Origin: an uncultured Paracoccaceae bacterium
GTDB lineage: Bacteria > Pseudomonadota > Alphaproteobacteria > Rhodobacterales > Rhodobacteraceae
NCBI GenBank assembly: GCA_943787785.1
Contig: CALSNT010000018.1
Location: 1-64,000, forward strand
Length of the DNA: 64,000 nt
Reading direction: 5' to 3'
The notes under the pieces were generated by a model, which was not told the origin of the DNA, ran no database searches, and saw only the letters and a list, made by a program, of their open reading frames with translations. Shown one piece after another: positions 36,529-46,127 of the stretch (positions within the stretch are counted from its first letter, which is position 1; each line of letters opens with the position of its first letter). Made by a program: the position numbers and the translations under genes.

Positions 36529-37590
36529 CTACCGAATTCGGGCTTCGCTTCTGGCATCAAACAGCATCGACTGGGCCGCATCAAAACTTACGCCGACTTT
36601 GCTGCCCTCCGGCACCGGATCGCCTTCGTGCGCCTCAACAATGATCCGGTCGCCGTTGGCCGAGTTCAGATACATGTAGCTGACTCCTCCCAGCGATTCC
36701 GTCAGTTCCACCGTATGCGTGTCGCCGCCCTCGTCGACCGTGATGTGCTGCGGGCGCACGCCCAGAATAACTGCTGTGCCATCGGCTGGCATCTGGACCG
36801 GCGGCTTCACGCCGGCCCCTCCCAATCCGGGCACCTGGACTGCACCGCCCTGCACCGTGCCATTCAGGAAGTTCATCGACGGAGAGCCAATGAACCCCGC
36901 AACGAACCGATTGTCTGGGTCGCGATACAACTCCAACGGCGCGCCGACTTGTTCGATCACACCAGCGCGCAGCACCACAATCTTGTCGGCAAGTGTCATC
37001 GCCTCGACCTGATCGTGGGTGACGTAGATCATCGTCGCGCCAATCTCCTTGTGCAGACGCGCAATTTCGACCCGCATTTCAACACGCAGTTCGGCATCGA
37101 GGTTCGAAAGGGGTTCGTCGAACAGGAACACCTCGGGCCCGCGCACAATGGCACGGCCGATGCTGACCCGCTGGCGCTGGCCACCAGACAGAGCGGCGGG
37201 CTTACGATCCAGATACGGTTCAAGCTTCAGGATCCGGGTCGCCTCGGCCACTTTGGCATCTATCTCGGCTTTCGGATGCTTGTTCATCCGCAACCCGAAA
37301 CCCATGTTTTCCTTGACGGTCATGTGCGGGTAAAGCGCGTAGGTCTGGAACACCATCGCAACGCCTCGATCCGAAGGATCTGCGCGGGTCACATCGCGGG
37401 CGCCGATATTGATCTGGCCACTCGTGGTTTCCTCCAACCCGGCGACCATCCGCAGCAATGTGGATTTACCGCATCCCGATGGGCCGACGAAAACGCAGAA
37501 TTCACCGTCTTCAATTTCCAGATCGATCCCGTGAATGACCTGAACGTCGCCGTATTTTTTGATAACATTGGACAGTGTGACGCCAGACAT
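36529..37590 (-). CDS. CUT1-type sugar ABC transporter ATPase
   Basis: A 353-residue ATPase: Walker A (GPSGCGKSTLLRMVAGLE), signature (LSGGQRQRVSIGRAIVRGP), Walker B (VFLFDEPLSNLD) and a C-terminal OB/TOBE domain (residues ~240-350). The MalK/UgpC type serves carbohydrate importers. It follows the IclR gene by four bases and is divergent from the binding protein and permeases, with which it would form one transporter. Confidence 0.93.
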   Translation of the reverse strand: MSGVTLSNVIKKYGDVQVIHGIDLEIEDGEFCVFVGPSGCGKSTLLRMVAGLEETTSGQINIGARDVTRADPSDRGVAMVFQTYALYPHMTVKENMGFGLRMNKHPKAEIDAKVAEATRILKLEPYLDRKPAALSGGQRQRVSIGRAIVRGPEVFLFDEPLSNLDAELRVEMRVEIARLHKEIGATMIYVTHDQVEAMTLADKIVVLRAGVIEQVGAPLELYRDPDNRFVAGFIGSPSMNFLNGTVQGGAVQVPGLGGAGVKPPVQMPADGTAVILGVRPQHITVDEGGDTHTVELTESLGGVSYMYLNSANGDRIIVEAHEGDPVPEGSKVGVSFDAAQSMLFDARSEARIR

Positions 37591-37594
37591 GAGC

Positions 37595-38461
37595 TTACTC
37601 CGCTGCTGAGATTTTGGTGTGGGACGGTTCATCCGGGAACCGCCAATTCTGGGCTTCATCTGCAATCGACGCGGCCGTGGCCTGCAGTTCCGGGGCCAGA
37701 CGCGCCAAATCATCCAGAGATTTTCGATTGGTCGCAGTCGTAACACTCAGGCCGCCAAGAACCCGGCCCGAGCCGCTTAGGATTGGAACCGCAACACAGA
37801 TAATGCCCGGCTCGTGTTCTTCACGGTCGAACGCATAGCCGCGCTTGCGGCTCTCGCCCAACTCGGCGCGCAGAGCGGCCCGATTGGTCAGCGTTGTATC
37901 GGTGAACCGATGCCAGGATTGCCGGTCCAGAACCTGATCCAATGCAGCACCGTCAAGAAACGCCATCATCGCCTTACCAACGCCGGTGCAATAGGCTGGG
38001 CCGACCTTCCCGGCCTGAGAGAACATCTCGATCGGGTCAGCGGCGTTGCGTTTGTCGACGTACAGCACCTGACCATGATCGAGCTGCGCCAAATGCACCG
38101 TCTCGCCTAACCGGGCAGACAGCGCATCCAGATGCGGGCGGGCGATTGGGGCCAGGCTGCTTTGCTCCCACGCTGCATGGGCCAGACGGACCAGTCGAAA
38201 ACCTGGCGCGTAGGTCCCACGCTCGGGATCGAAATGCAGCATCCGCTGATTCGTCAGCGTTTGAACCAAGCGATAAAGCGTAGCCTTGGGATAGGGCGAG
38301 CCGTCCAGAAGCTCAGAGAATCGCACGGGTCGGCCAAATTCAGCAACCTGATCCAGAACGTCCAACGCCTTGCCTACCGTCCCGTCACTGCTCGACTTTT
38401 CACCCATTCGATCCACGTCCCATTCCGGGTTCAACTGTCCGGACGTGCCGGACATCCCCAT
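37595..38461 (-). CDS. IclR-family transcriptional regulator
   Basis: A 288-residue regulator: N-terminal HTH (GTVGKALDVLDQVAEFGRPVRFSELL in adjoining parts) and an IclR effector domain (AYCTGVGKAMMAFL, GYAFDREEHEPGIICVAVPI). IclR members of this kind govern sugar-acid or aromatic catabolism. Context suggests control of the galactoside locus. In-frame starts at 38461 and 38407 are both possible; the first has TAGG seven bases upstream. Confidence 0.88.
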   Translation of the reverse strand: MGMSGTSGQLNPEWDVDRMGEKSSSDGTVGKALDVLDQVAEFGRPVRFSELLDGSPYPKATLYRLVQTLTNQRMLHFDPERGTYAPGFRLVRLAHAAWEQSSLAPIARPHLDALSARLGETVHLAQLDHGQVLYVDKRNAADPIEMFSQAGKVGPAYCTGVGKAMMAFLDGAALDQVLDRQSWHRFTDTTLTNRAALRAELGESRKRGYAFDREEHEPGIICVAVPILSGSGRVLGGLSVTTATNRKSLDDLARLAPELQATAASIADEAQNWRFPDEPSHTKISAAE

Positions 38462-38490
38462 TGACAGACCTATCCGCGATACGGTTAAAT
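38461..38490 (+). promoter_or_regulatory. Candidate promoter of the sugar ABC / galactoside operon
   Basis: TTGACA (38461-38466) and TTAAAT (38485-38490) are 18 bases apart. The palindrome at 38509-38525 lies immediately downstream, so a bound regulator would overlap the transcription start. Confidence 0.5.
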
Positions 38491-38508
38491 ATCAATATGC
38501 AAAACCAA

Positions 38509-38525
38509 GTTTCATTATGTGAAAC
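38509..38525. promoter_or_regulatory. Palindromic operator candidate (IclR)
   Basis: GTTTCATTATGTGAAAC is a perfect inverted repeat (6-base arms, 5-base spacer) between the divergent IclR and binding-protein genes, a position and form typical of IclR/KdgR sites. Confidence 0.65.
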
Positions 38526-38567
38526 CACATGATGCGAAACACGAGAATGCAAAACAGGGAGAAACTC

Positions 38568-39830
38568 ATGCGTTCTACACTCAAGGCAACTTTTGCCTCG
38601 CTTGCCGCTTCGGCGCTGCTGGCCACCGGCGCCAATGCCGCTGCCCATGCGCTGTCCGGCGACCTCAGGATCACCTCGGACATGTCAAATCCGGCGCCGC
38701 GCGCGGTGATAGAAGGGCTGGTCGCCCAGTTCGGCGAGATGCACCCCGACCTGAACATCGAGCTAACCATTGTTGATCGCGATGCCTGGAAAACCCAGAT
38801 CCGCAACGCGTTGAGCGCTGATCCGCCCGATGTCGTCAACTGGTACGCCGCCAACCGTATGGGCCCTTACGTTTCCGCTGGCCTGTTCGAAGATATCTCG
38901 GACATGTACGAAAACGGTGACCTGCCTGGTCTGGACGCCGTGAAAGGCGCGCTTACGCTTGACGGCAAGCAGTGGGGCGTTCCGTACACTTACTACCAGT
39001 GGGGCGTCTATTACCGCGAAGATATCTTCAACGACCTGGGCCTGACCGAGCCTGCGACCTTTGAAGAGGAAATTGCCAACTGCCAGAAAATCCTCGACTC
39101 GGGCAAAAAGTGCTATGCCATCGGCACCAAGTTCCTGTGGACCGCAGGTGGGTGGTTTGACTATCTCAACATGCGCACCAACGGCTTTGACCACCACATG
39201 CAGCTGGCCCGTGGCGAGCTGAACTGGACCGAAGACGCCGGTGTACGTGAAACCTTCGCCAACTGGCGCAAGTTGATCGACATGGGCGCCTATATCGACG
39301 ACCACCAGTCTTACAGCTGGCAGGAAGCGCTGAACCAGATGACCTCGGGCGATGCCACGGCCTATCTGATCGGTAACTTCGCCGTTGCCCCAATGCGCGA
39401 AGCAGGGCTGACCGACGACCAGATCGACTTCTACCAGTTCCCGAAAATCGCCGATGTGGCGATGGGTGAAGATGCACCCATTGATACGTTCCATGTCGCT
39501 TCGGGGGCGCAAAACAAGGAAGCGGCGCGCGCGTTCCTGCAGTTTGTGACCTCGCCTGAAGTTCAGTCCGACATCAACGGCGGCGATAAACTGGGACAGC
39601 TTCCGGTCAACGCCAACGCCTCGGTAGGCGATGATGAGTTCATCAAGCAGGGCTTCGACATGCTGTCAAACAACGCCACCGGCGGCATTGCACAGTTCTT
39701 CGACCGTGACTTCCCGGCCGAAATGGCCAGTGTCGGCATGGAAGGCCTGCAGGAGTTCATGGTGTTCCCGGACAACCTGGAAGACATCCTGGCCCGCATG
39801 GAAGAAGCGCGCCAGCGCATCTATCAGTAA
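38568..39830 (+). CDS. Sugar ABC transporter solute-binding protein
   Basis: A 420-residue extracellular solute-binding protein of the maltose/multiple-sugar group. An export signal (ASLAASALLATGANAAA) precedes the two-lobe domain (LRITSDMSNPAPRAVIEGLV, VPYTYYQWGVYYREDIF). The start at 38568 is set by AGGGAG. It heads the plus-strand operon with two permeases, alpha-galactosidase and galactose catabolism genes. Confidence 0.93.
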   Translation: MRSTLKATFASLAASALLATGANAAAHALSGDLRITSDMSNPAPRAVIEGLVAQFGEMHPDLNIELTIVDRDAWKTQIRNALSADPPDVVNWYAANRMGPYVSAGLFEDISDMYENGDLPGLDAVKGALTLDGKQWGVPYTYYQWGVYYREDIFNDLGLTEPATFEEEIANCQKILDSGKKCYAIGTKFLWTAGGWFDYLNMRTNGFDHHMQLARGELNWTEDAGVRETFANWRKLIDMGAYIDDHQSYSWQEALNQMTSGDATAYLIGNFAVAPMREAGLTDDQIDFYQFPKIADVAMGEDAPIDTFHVASGAQNKEAARAFLQFVTSPEVQSDINGGDKLGQLPVNANASVGDDEFIKQGFDMLSNNATGGIAQFFDRDFPAEMASVGMEGLQEFMVFPDNLEDILARMEEARQRIYQ

Positions 39831-39840
39831 ACGCGATATC

Positions 39841-39862
39841 GGGCGGGCCTTCGGGTCCGCCC
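39841..39862 (+). ncRNA. Intercistronic RNA hairpin with TTCG tetraloop
   Basis: GGGCGGGCC (39841-39849) pairs with GGTCCGCCC (39854-39862, one G-T wobble) around TTCG. No strong T-run follows. Such hairpins after binding-protein genes often protect the upstream message and cause partial termination, giving more binding protein than permease. Confidence 0.6.
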
Positions 39863-39937
39863 CTTCTCACCAGCATATCCGCAAGATCCACGCCAGTCTG
39901 GATTTTCCGCATGCGCTGACCCTGAAGGAGCCGTTCC

Positions 39938-40871
39938 ATGAGCGTCACAGCCGTTCCAAACACGCACCCGCCGGTGCAGCGAGGCTGGTACAAGCGCAAT
40001 GAGATCAAGGTTACGCCTTGGCTGTTCCTTCTGCCCGGCATCCTGTTTTTCATGGTCTATGTGATCATTCCCGTCTTCCAGAGCTTCTGGATCAGCTTTT
40101 ATCAGTGGGACGGCTTGGGTGAAAAAACCTGGGTCGGGACAGCAAACTATGAACGCCTGCTTGGCGGCGACCGCAAATTCGAGACTCTCGTTCTGGAACA
40201 ACGTCAAATGGCTGGTGCTGTATCTGCTGGCGATCCCCGGTGGGCTGTTCATTGCCCTGTTCCTAAACCAGACCGTGCGCGGCATCCGCCTTTACAAGTC
40301 GCTCTTCTTCTTCCCCTTCGTTGTCAGCCAGGTTGTAGTCGGGCTGGTATTCTCGTGGTTCTACCTGCCCAAAGAGGGGTTGCTGAACGCCGTCCTCGCT
40401 GTGTTTGGCATGGGGCCGGTGAACATCCTTGGTGATCCGACACTCGCGACCTACGGGATCATCGCCGCTGGCCTTTGGCCTCAGACGGCCTATTGCATGA
40501 TACTCTACCTCACTGGCCTCAACGCAGTGGACCCCGAACAGGTCGAGGCCGCGCGGCTCGACGGTGCCAAGGGATGGCGGATGTTGTGGTTCGTGATCCT
40601 GCCGCAGCTGAAACCGGCCACCTTCATCGCCTTCGTGGTGACGATCATCGGCGCGCTGCGCTCGTTCGACTTCATCGCCGTAATGACCAACGGAGGGCCG
40701 TTCGGCTCTACCCGTGTGCTCAGCTTCTACATGTTCGAGGAATCACTCTCGGAATTCGGCTTTCGAATGGGCTATGGCGCGGCAATCGCGGTGGTGCTGT
40801 TCGCCCTGATGCTGCTGTTCATCGGCTACTTCCTCTGGTCGATGTACCAGGACGAAAAGGGAGCGCATTGA
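39938..40871 (+). pseudogene. Sugar ABC permease 1, disrupted by one-base frameshift
   Basis: A CUT1 permease in two frames. The first, from 39938 (GAAGGAG before ATG), gives the N-terminal part (FLLPGILFFMVYVIIPVFQS) to DRKFET. The remainder (SFWNNVKWLVLYLLAIPGG to the coupling motif EAARLDGAKGWRMLWFV and SMYQDEKGAH) lies in the next frame. One extra C within 40185-40189 explains both. Apart from this the sequence looks conserved, so a sequencing error or a recent mutation is likely. It is followed by permease 2 after one base. Confidence 0.78.
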
Positions 40872-40872
40872 G

Positions 40873-41722
40873 ATGTTTCCGAAACCCATTGAAAAAATCC
40901 ACCCCCGGAGTGCGCACCGCCTATCAGGTCGCACTGCCCATCGTTCTGATCATCTGGCTTCTGCCGCTGATCGCGGTGGCCGTGTTCTCGATCAAGCCAG
41001 ACGCCGATTTCACCAACGGCAACTACTGGGGCCTGCCAAGCAGTTTCGAGTTCTTTACCAACTACGGCAAGGTGTTCTTCGACAGCGACATGCCACGATA
41101 CCTGCTGAATTCGCTGTTGATCACCATACCGACCGTGATCGGGGCGGTCGCACTTTCTTGCATGACCGGCTTCGCGCTTGGAATCTACCGCTTTAAAGGC
41201 AACCTGCTGATTTTCTTCATGTTCATCGCGGGCAACTTTGTGCCATTCCAGATCCTGATGGTGCCGGTGCGCGACATGACCGTAGGCTTGGGACTTTACG
41301 ATACGAAAACCGGCCTGGTTCTGTTCCATATCGCCTTCCAGACTGGGTTTTGTACGCTGTTTATGAGGAACTTCATTCGCGCCCTGCCCTTCCCGTTGAT
41401 CGAGGCGGCGCGGGTGGAAGGCATCGCCGAGTGGCGCATTTTCTGGTACATTGTGCTGCCGCTGATGAAGCCTGCCATCGCCGCCCTGTCAGTGCTGATA
41501 TTTACCTTCATCTGGAACGACTACTTCTGGGCAGTGGTGCTGACACAGGGCCCCGAAGCGCAGCCTGTCACTGCCGGGATCACCAGCTTCAACGCGCAGT
41601 ACCGCGCCGCCTATCACCTGATGAGCGCCGGGGCGATTGTCGCCGCCCTGCCCCCCGTCGCGATGTTCTTTCTGATGCAGAAGCACTTCATCGCTGGTCT
41701 GACCTTGGGGGCCGTCAAGTAA
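40873..41722 (+). CDS. Sugar ABC permease 2 (apparent frameshift near N-terminus)
   Basis: A MalG-type permease. The bulk of the protein (YQVALPIVLIIWLLPLIAVAV to FIAGLTLGAVK) is intact in one frame, including EAARVEGIAEWRIFWYIVLP. The natural ATG at 40873 (one base after permease 1, with GGGAG) reads MFPKPIEKI in another frame. One surplus base in the A6 or C5 run at 40891-40909 would join them. Without a frameshift, translation could start at TTG 40889 with no clear ribosome site. Confidence 0.8.
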
Positions 41723-43804
41723 ATGCAATGCTGGCGTCTGGACGATGCCCGCCAGACGCTGGCGCTGTCGTCCCTTTCCGGGGGTATTCCGCAGGTCATC
41801 TATTGGGGTGCACCGCTGCCCAAGAGCGATGACCTGACGGTTCTGGCCCGCGCGCAGATGGCGGATGTCACCGGCGGCATGCTGGATGCCAACCCCGACC
41901 TGAGCCTTTGTCCTGAGGCCAGCCGCACATTCCCCGGCCAACCCGGCCTGATCCTGCGCGACACCGACGGTACGCCGTTGCTGCCATGCTTCAAACTGGC
42001 GAAGGTCGACGCGCAGGCGCTGTCGCTGGCGATCACCTGCGAGGACGCGGACAACGCTCTGACATGGTGGGCCGAAATCACGCTCGACTCCGACACGCAT
42101 GTGCTCAAACTGCTGTCCGGCATTTCGGCTGAACGACCCCTGCACCTGCACTGGCTGGCCGCGCCGGTCCTGCCCGGCCCGCAACTCTCTGACGAGATGA
42201 TCGACGTTGCCGGGCGCTGGACCGGAGAGTTCCAATTGAACCGCACGCCGTGGTCGCCCGGCATTCGATACCGCGAAAACCGCACAGGGCGCACGGGCCA
42301 CGAGCACTTCCCCGGCCTGATCGTCCCCGGACGCGGCGCCACCAATACCAGCGGAGAAGCCTGGGCATTCCATTACGGTTGGTCCGGTGGTCACCGGATG
42401 ATCGCCGAGGAACTCCCCGACGGCCGCCGCCAGATCCAGTTCGGCCACGCCGCACGGATGGAGACTGACCCGGCGACCGAGTTTCGCACCGCGCCGCTCT
42501 ATGCGGTCTATTCCTCGGACGGATTGAACGGCGTCGCCGTCAGCTTCCAGCGCCACCTGCGCGACCGGATCGTGACCTGGCCGAAGCCTGATGCTCCGCG
42601 CCCGGTACACTACAATTGCTGGGAGGCAGTATATTTCGATCACGAAACCACGAAACTGAAAGACATCGCGGACATCGCCGCCGATCTGGGCGCGGAACGC
42701 TTCGTGCTGGACGACGGTTGGTTCGGCAATCGTGACGATGACACGCGGTCCCTTTCAGACTGGACGGTGGATCCGCGGAAGTACCCCGACGGCCTCGGAC
42801 CGCTGATTGCCCACGTCCATGAGCTCGGCATGACCTTTGGGCTGTGGTTTGAACCGGAAATGATCAACCCCGACAGCGATGTGCATCGCGCCCATCCGGA
42901 TTGGGCGCTGGGGGGCGAGGATCAAACGCTGGGGCGTAACCAGAAGGTCATCGACATGGCCAATCCGGCGGTGCTGTCCTTCATCCACGAACGGATGTCG
43001 GCGCTGCTGTCCGCCCACGAGATCGACTATATCAAATGGGATCACAACCGCGTCCTGCCGATGCCAGATGCGGCGCAGACGCGTGGGTCTTACGCGCTGA
43101 TCGACCGGTTGCGCCGCGAATTTCCGCTGGTCGAGATCGAAAGCTGTGCCTCGGGCGGTGGACGGATTGATTTTGGCATTCTGGAACGCACCCACCGGGT
43201 CTGGCTGTCCGACAGCAACGACGCACTGGAACGCCTGCGCATACAGCATGATGCGGCGCTGTTCCTGCCCTCGGTCGTCACCGGCAGCCATGTCGGGCCG
43301 CGCAAATCCCATACATCGGGCCGCGTGCTCGACATCAGTTTCCGCGCCTGGGTCGCCGCCCAGCGCCACATGGGGTTCGAGATGGACCCGCGCGAGTTGA
43401 CGGATCGCGAGGCCGATGTTCTTCGCGAGGCCACCAGCTGGTGGAAGGCTAACCGCGACTGGATGGCTGGGGCGGATATCCTGCGGCTGGACAGTGCCGA
43501 CCCGGCGGTCATTGCCGAAATGCAGATGGCCCGCGACGCCAGCCGCTTCGTGGTCTTCGCCGGGCAGGCTTCGGCGTCAGACCAAGTGCTGCCGCGCCCC
43601 TTGCGCCTGACCCGGCTGGGTCCCGACGCCACTTACCGCTTGGCGCTGAAGAACCCCGGCGACGCGCCGCGCTACAGTCGGGGCCCGCTGGCCTTGCGCG
43701 ACGAACCGCTGCTATTATCGGGTCAGTACCTGATGGCCCAGGGTCTGAACCTGCCGGTCGCATGGCCGGCGACCATGTGGGTCATCGAAGGCCAGAGAAC
43801 ATGA
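41723..43804 (+). CDS. Alpha-galactosidase (GH36)
   Basis: A 693-residue glycosidase. An N-terminal beta-sandwich is followed by a TIM barrel with VLDDGWFGNRDDD, WTVDPRKYPDGL and FGLWFEPEMIN. YIKWDHNR holds the nucleophile Asp440; SCASGGGRIDFG and WLSDSNDALERL (Asp497 region) hold the acid/base. No signal peptide is visible, so imported alpha-galactosides would be cleaved in the cytoplasm. The ATG directly follows the permease 2 stop codon. Confidence 0.94.
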   Translation: MQCWRLDDARQTLALSSLSGGIPQVIYWGAPLPKSDDLTVLARAQMADVTGGMLDANPDLSLCPEASRTFPGQPGLILRDTDGTPLLPCFKLAKVDAQALSLAITCEDADNALTWWAEITLDSDTHVLKLLSGISAERPLHLHWLAAPVLPGPQLSDEMIDVAGRWTGEFQLNRTPWSPGIRYRENRTGRTGHEHFPGLIVPGRGATNTSGEAWAFHYGWSGGHRMIAEELPDGRRQIQFGHAARMETDPATEFRTAPLYAVYSSDGLNGVAVSFQRHLRDRIVTWPKPDAPRPVHYNCWEAVYFDHETTKLKDIADIAADLGAERFVLDDGWFGNRDDDTRSLSDWTVDPRKYPDGLGPLIAHVHELGMTFGLWFEPEMINPDSDVHRAHPDWALGGEDQTLGRNQKVIDMANPAVLSFIHERMSALLSAHEIDYIKWDHNRVLPMPDAAQTRGSYALIDRLRREFPLVEIESCASGGGRIDFGILERTHRVWLSDSNDALERLRIQHDAALFLPSVVTGSHVGPRKSHTSGRVLDISFRAWVAAQRHMGFEMDPRELTDREADVLREATSWWKANRDWMAGADILRLDSADPAVIAEMQMARDASRFVVFAGQASASDQVLPRPLRLTRLGPDATYRLALKNPGDAPRYSRGPLALRDEPLLLSGQYLMAQGLNLPVAWPATMWVIEGQRT

Positions 43805-43823
43805 CAACCGAAAGCACCACACC

Positions 43824-44591
43824 ATGACCGATGCGATTTTTCCTGGCCTCAAGGACGCCTCGGTCTTCATCACCGGCGGCGGATCCGGCATCGGCGCGGC
43901 GCTGACCGAAGGGTTCTTGCGTCAAGGCGCAAAGGTCGCCTTCGTCCAGCGCTCGGACGCCAGCGCGTTTTGCGATGAGATGGAGGAAAAAATCGGCTCT
44001 CGCCCGTTGTTCATCCCCTGCGACATCACCGACACCGACGCGCTGACAGCGGCCATCGACGCCGCCGCCAAGGCGCACGGCCCGGTCACCCGCCTCGTCA
44101 ACAACGCCGCCAACGACAAGCGCATCAAGGTCGAGGAGATTGACAGCGATTTCTGGGACTGGTCGATGGCAATTAACCTCAAAGCCTATTTCTTCGCCTG
44201 TCAGGCGGTGATTGCGGGTATGCGGGCAGCAGGCGGCGGGGCGATCGTGAACTTCAGCTCGATCAGCTACATGATGGGCAACGAGGGCTACGCCACCTAC
44301 ACCACGGCCAACGCCGGGATTACCGGCATGACCCGCAGCCTGGCGCGCGAGCTTGGCCCCGACAAGATCCGGGTCAACGCGCTGATGCCGGGCTGGGTGC
44401 TGACGGAAAAACAGCTCGACCAATGGGCGACGCCGGAAGCGTTGAAAACCCATCTGAAAAAACAGTGCCTGAAAGAGCACCTGTCCGAGGCGGATATCGT
44501 CGGCGGCACGTTGTTTCTTGCGTCCGACACGGCGCGGATGATGACCGGGCAGGCGCTGGTGATCGACGGTGGTGTGGTGACAACCGGGTGA
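43824..44591 (+). CDS. SDR sugar 1-dehydrogenase homologue lacking the catalytic Lys
   Basis: A 255-residue short-chain dehydrogenase. ITGGGSGIGAALTEGFLRQG binds NAD(P), and VNFSSISYMMG supplies Ser146. The catalytic segment reads Tyr159-Thr-Thr-Ala-Asn163, where active SDRs have Lys at the last position; AAC would need one base change to AAG/AAA. Family and context suggest D-galactose (or L-arabinose) 1-dehydrogenase, the first step of the De Ley-Doudoroff path. As written it should be impaired. Confidence 0.85.
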   Translation: MTDAIFPGLKDASVFITGGGSGIGAALTEGFLRQGAKVAFVQRSDASAFCDEMEEKIGSRPLFIPCDITDTDALTAAIDAAAKAHGPVTRLVNNAANDKRIKVEEIDSDFWDWSMAINLKAYFFACQAVIAGMRAAGGGAIVNFSSISYMMGNEGYATYTTANAGITGMTRSLARELGPDKIRVNALMPGWVLTEKQLDQWATPEALKTHLKKQCLKEHLSEADIVGGTLFLASDTARMMTGQALVIDGGVVTTG

Positions 44592-45514
44592 CCTCAGACA
44601 ATCACATAAGGGCCGACTGGATCGCGGTCGACTGGGGCACGTCGAACCTGCGCGCCTGGGCGATGGCGACAGACGGGTCGGTTCTGGCCGAGGCGACCAG
44701 CGATCAGGGCATGTCCACTCTGACCGCTGCCGATTATGAGCCCGCATTGTTGGGCCTGATTGCCGACTGGCTTGGGACGGATGTCACGGATGTTCAGATC
44801 TCGGGCATGGCCGGGTCTCGGCAAGGCTGGATCGAGTCTCCGTATTCCTCGGTTCCCTGCCCGCCCGTCAGTGGCCCCGGCGTTCTCGCACCAACTGCCG
44901 ACCCGAGGCTCAACGTGCGCATCGTTCCAGGCCTCAGCCAGAGCACACCTGCCGACGTCATGCGTGGCGAAGAGACCCAGATCGCCGGATTCCTCTCGTC
45001 CAACCCCGGCTTTGACGGCGTCCTGTGCCTTCCCGGCACCCATTCGAAATGGGTCGAGATCAGCGCGGCTGAAGTCATCAGTTTCCGCACTTTCATGACC
45101 GGCGAGTTGTTTGCCCTGCTGGCCAAGCAAAGTGTGCTGCGCCATTCGCTTGGGACGGGCTGGGACGAAGCCGCGTTCGAGGCTGCCGTGGCCGAAGCGC
45201 AGACCCACCCGGAGGCCATGGCGCGCACTCTGTTCGGACTGCGTGCTGAAAGCCTGCTGGCTGATCTTCCCCCCTCCGAGGCTACGGCGCGCCTGTCCGG
45301 CACGCTGATCGGCGCGGAACTCGCCGCCGCAAGGCCCTATTGGCTGGGGCGTCCGGTGGCGCTGATCGGCGCATCGAAACTCGTGGACGTCTACGCCGCA
45401 GCGCTTGGATTACAGGGGCTGATACCAAAGCGGTGTGATGCCGGGCAAATGACACGCCTGGGGTTGGCGACCGCGCGCAACTCTGCCATCGATCCCGCCC
45501 CGACCCTGCATTGA
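44588..45514 (+). CDS. dgoK: 2-dehydro-3-deoxygalactonokinase
   Basis: A 308-residue sugar-acid kinase with [14 protein letters not shown] (phosphate loop), [20 protein letters not shown] and [11 protein letters not shown], the DgoK hallmarks. It phosphorylates 2-keto-3-deoxygalactonate. The start is a GTG overlapping the SDR stop (GTGA), so the two are coupled. dgoA follows after 10 bases. Confidence 0.93.
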   Translation: MTSDNHIRADWIAVDWGTSNLRAWAMATDGSVLAEATSDQGMSTLTAADYEPALLGLIADWLGTDVTDVQISGMAGSRQGWIESPYSSVPCPPVSGPGVLAPTADPRLNVRIVPGLSQSTPADVMRGEETQIAGFLSSNPGFDGVLCLPGTHSKWVEISAAEVISFRTFMTGELFALLAKQSVLRHSLGTGWDEAAFEAAVAEAQTHPEAMARTLFGLRAESLLADLPPSEATARLSGTLIGAELAAARPYWLGRPVALIGASKLVDVYAAALGLQGLIPKRCDAGQMTRLGLATARNSAIDPAPTLH

Positions 45515-45524
45515 AAGGACTGAT

Positions 45525-46127
45525 ATGAGCCGCCCATTGATCGCGATCCTGCGCGGCATCACCCCGCCCGATGCGGAACCTGTCGCACGCGCCCTGATCG
45601 AGGCCGGCATCACCCGGATCGAGGTGCCGCTGAACTCGCCCCAACCGATGGTCAGCATTGGTCTTATGGCGCGCGCATTTGGCTCTGATGCGCTCATTGG
45701 TGCGGGTACGGTGCTGAATGCCGATGACGTCACACGCGTCGCAGATGCCGGTGGCAGGCTGATTGTCTCGCCCGACTGCAACCCGGCCGTGATCCGCGCG
45801 GCCAAGTCGCTGGACCTGCAAAGTTTCCCCGGCGTGCTGACCCCGACCGAGTGTTTTGCCGCACTCGCCGCCGGGGCGGACGGCCTGAAAGTGTTCCCGG
45901 CGTTCAAGCTGGGAATCGACGGGCTGAAGGCGGTCCGTGCGGTCCTGCCGCCCACCACCGAGGTTTACATGGTCGGCGGCGTTGACCCGGACGGCTTTGC
46001 CGAGTGGGCCAACGCAGGGGCTTCGGGTTTCGGTCTTGGCTCTTCGCTTTACGCACCCGGCGACAGCGCTGAAACCGTGGGCCAGCGCGCCCTTGAAGCG
46101 GTTGCCGCATGGGATGCAGTTCGATGA
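45525..46127 (+). CDS. dgoA: 2-dehydro-3-deoxy-6-phosphogalactonate aldolase
   Basis: A 200-residue KDPG/KDPGal class I aldolase: [19 protein letters not shown] (active-site Glu), [11 protein letters not shown] and GLKVFPAF with the Schiff-base Lys. It cleaves KDPGal to pyruvate and glyceraldehyde-3-phosphate, the last step of the galactose route. It overlaps the lactonase gene by ATGA. Confidence 0.95.
   Translation: MSRPLIAILRGITPPDAEPVARALIEAGITRIEVPLNSPQPMVSIGLMARAFGSDALIGAGTVLNADDVTRVADAGGRLIVSPDCNPAVIRAAKSLDLQSFPGVLTPTECFAALAAGADGLKVFPAFKLGIDGLKAVRAVLPPTTEVYMVGGVDPDGFAEWANAGASGFGLGSSLYAPGDSAETVGQRALEAVAAWDAVR

Noticed and set aside
40475-40880. Apparent 5' extension of permease 2 within permease 1.
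   Set aside because: The sequence is the wrong frame of permease 1; the true start is ATG 40873 or TTG 40889.
41489-42643. Long minus-strand open frame opposite permease 2 and alpha-galactosidase.
   Set aside because: It runs antisense across two real genes, and its protein is Arg/Gly-rich with no recognisable domain.
43782-44747. Minus-strand open frame of over 300 codons opposite the SDR gene.
   Set aside because: It is antisense to clear NAD-binding and catalytic motifs; it has no start context or family features.
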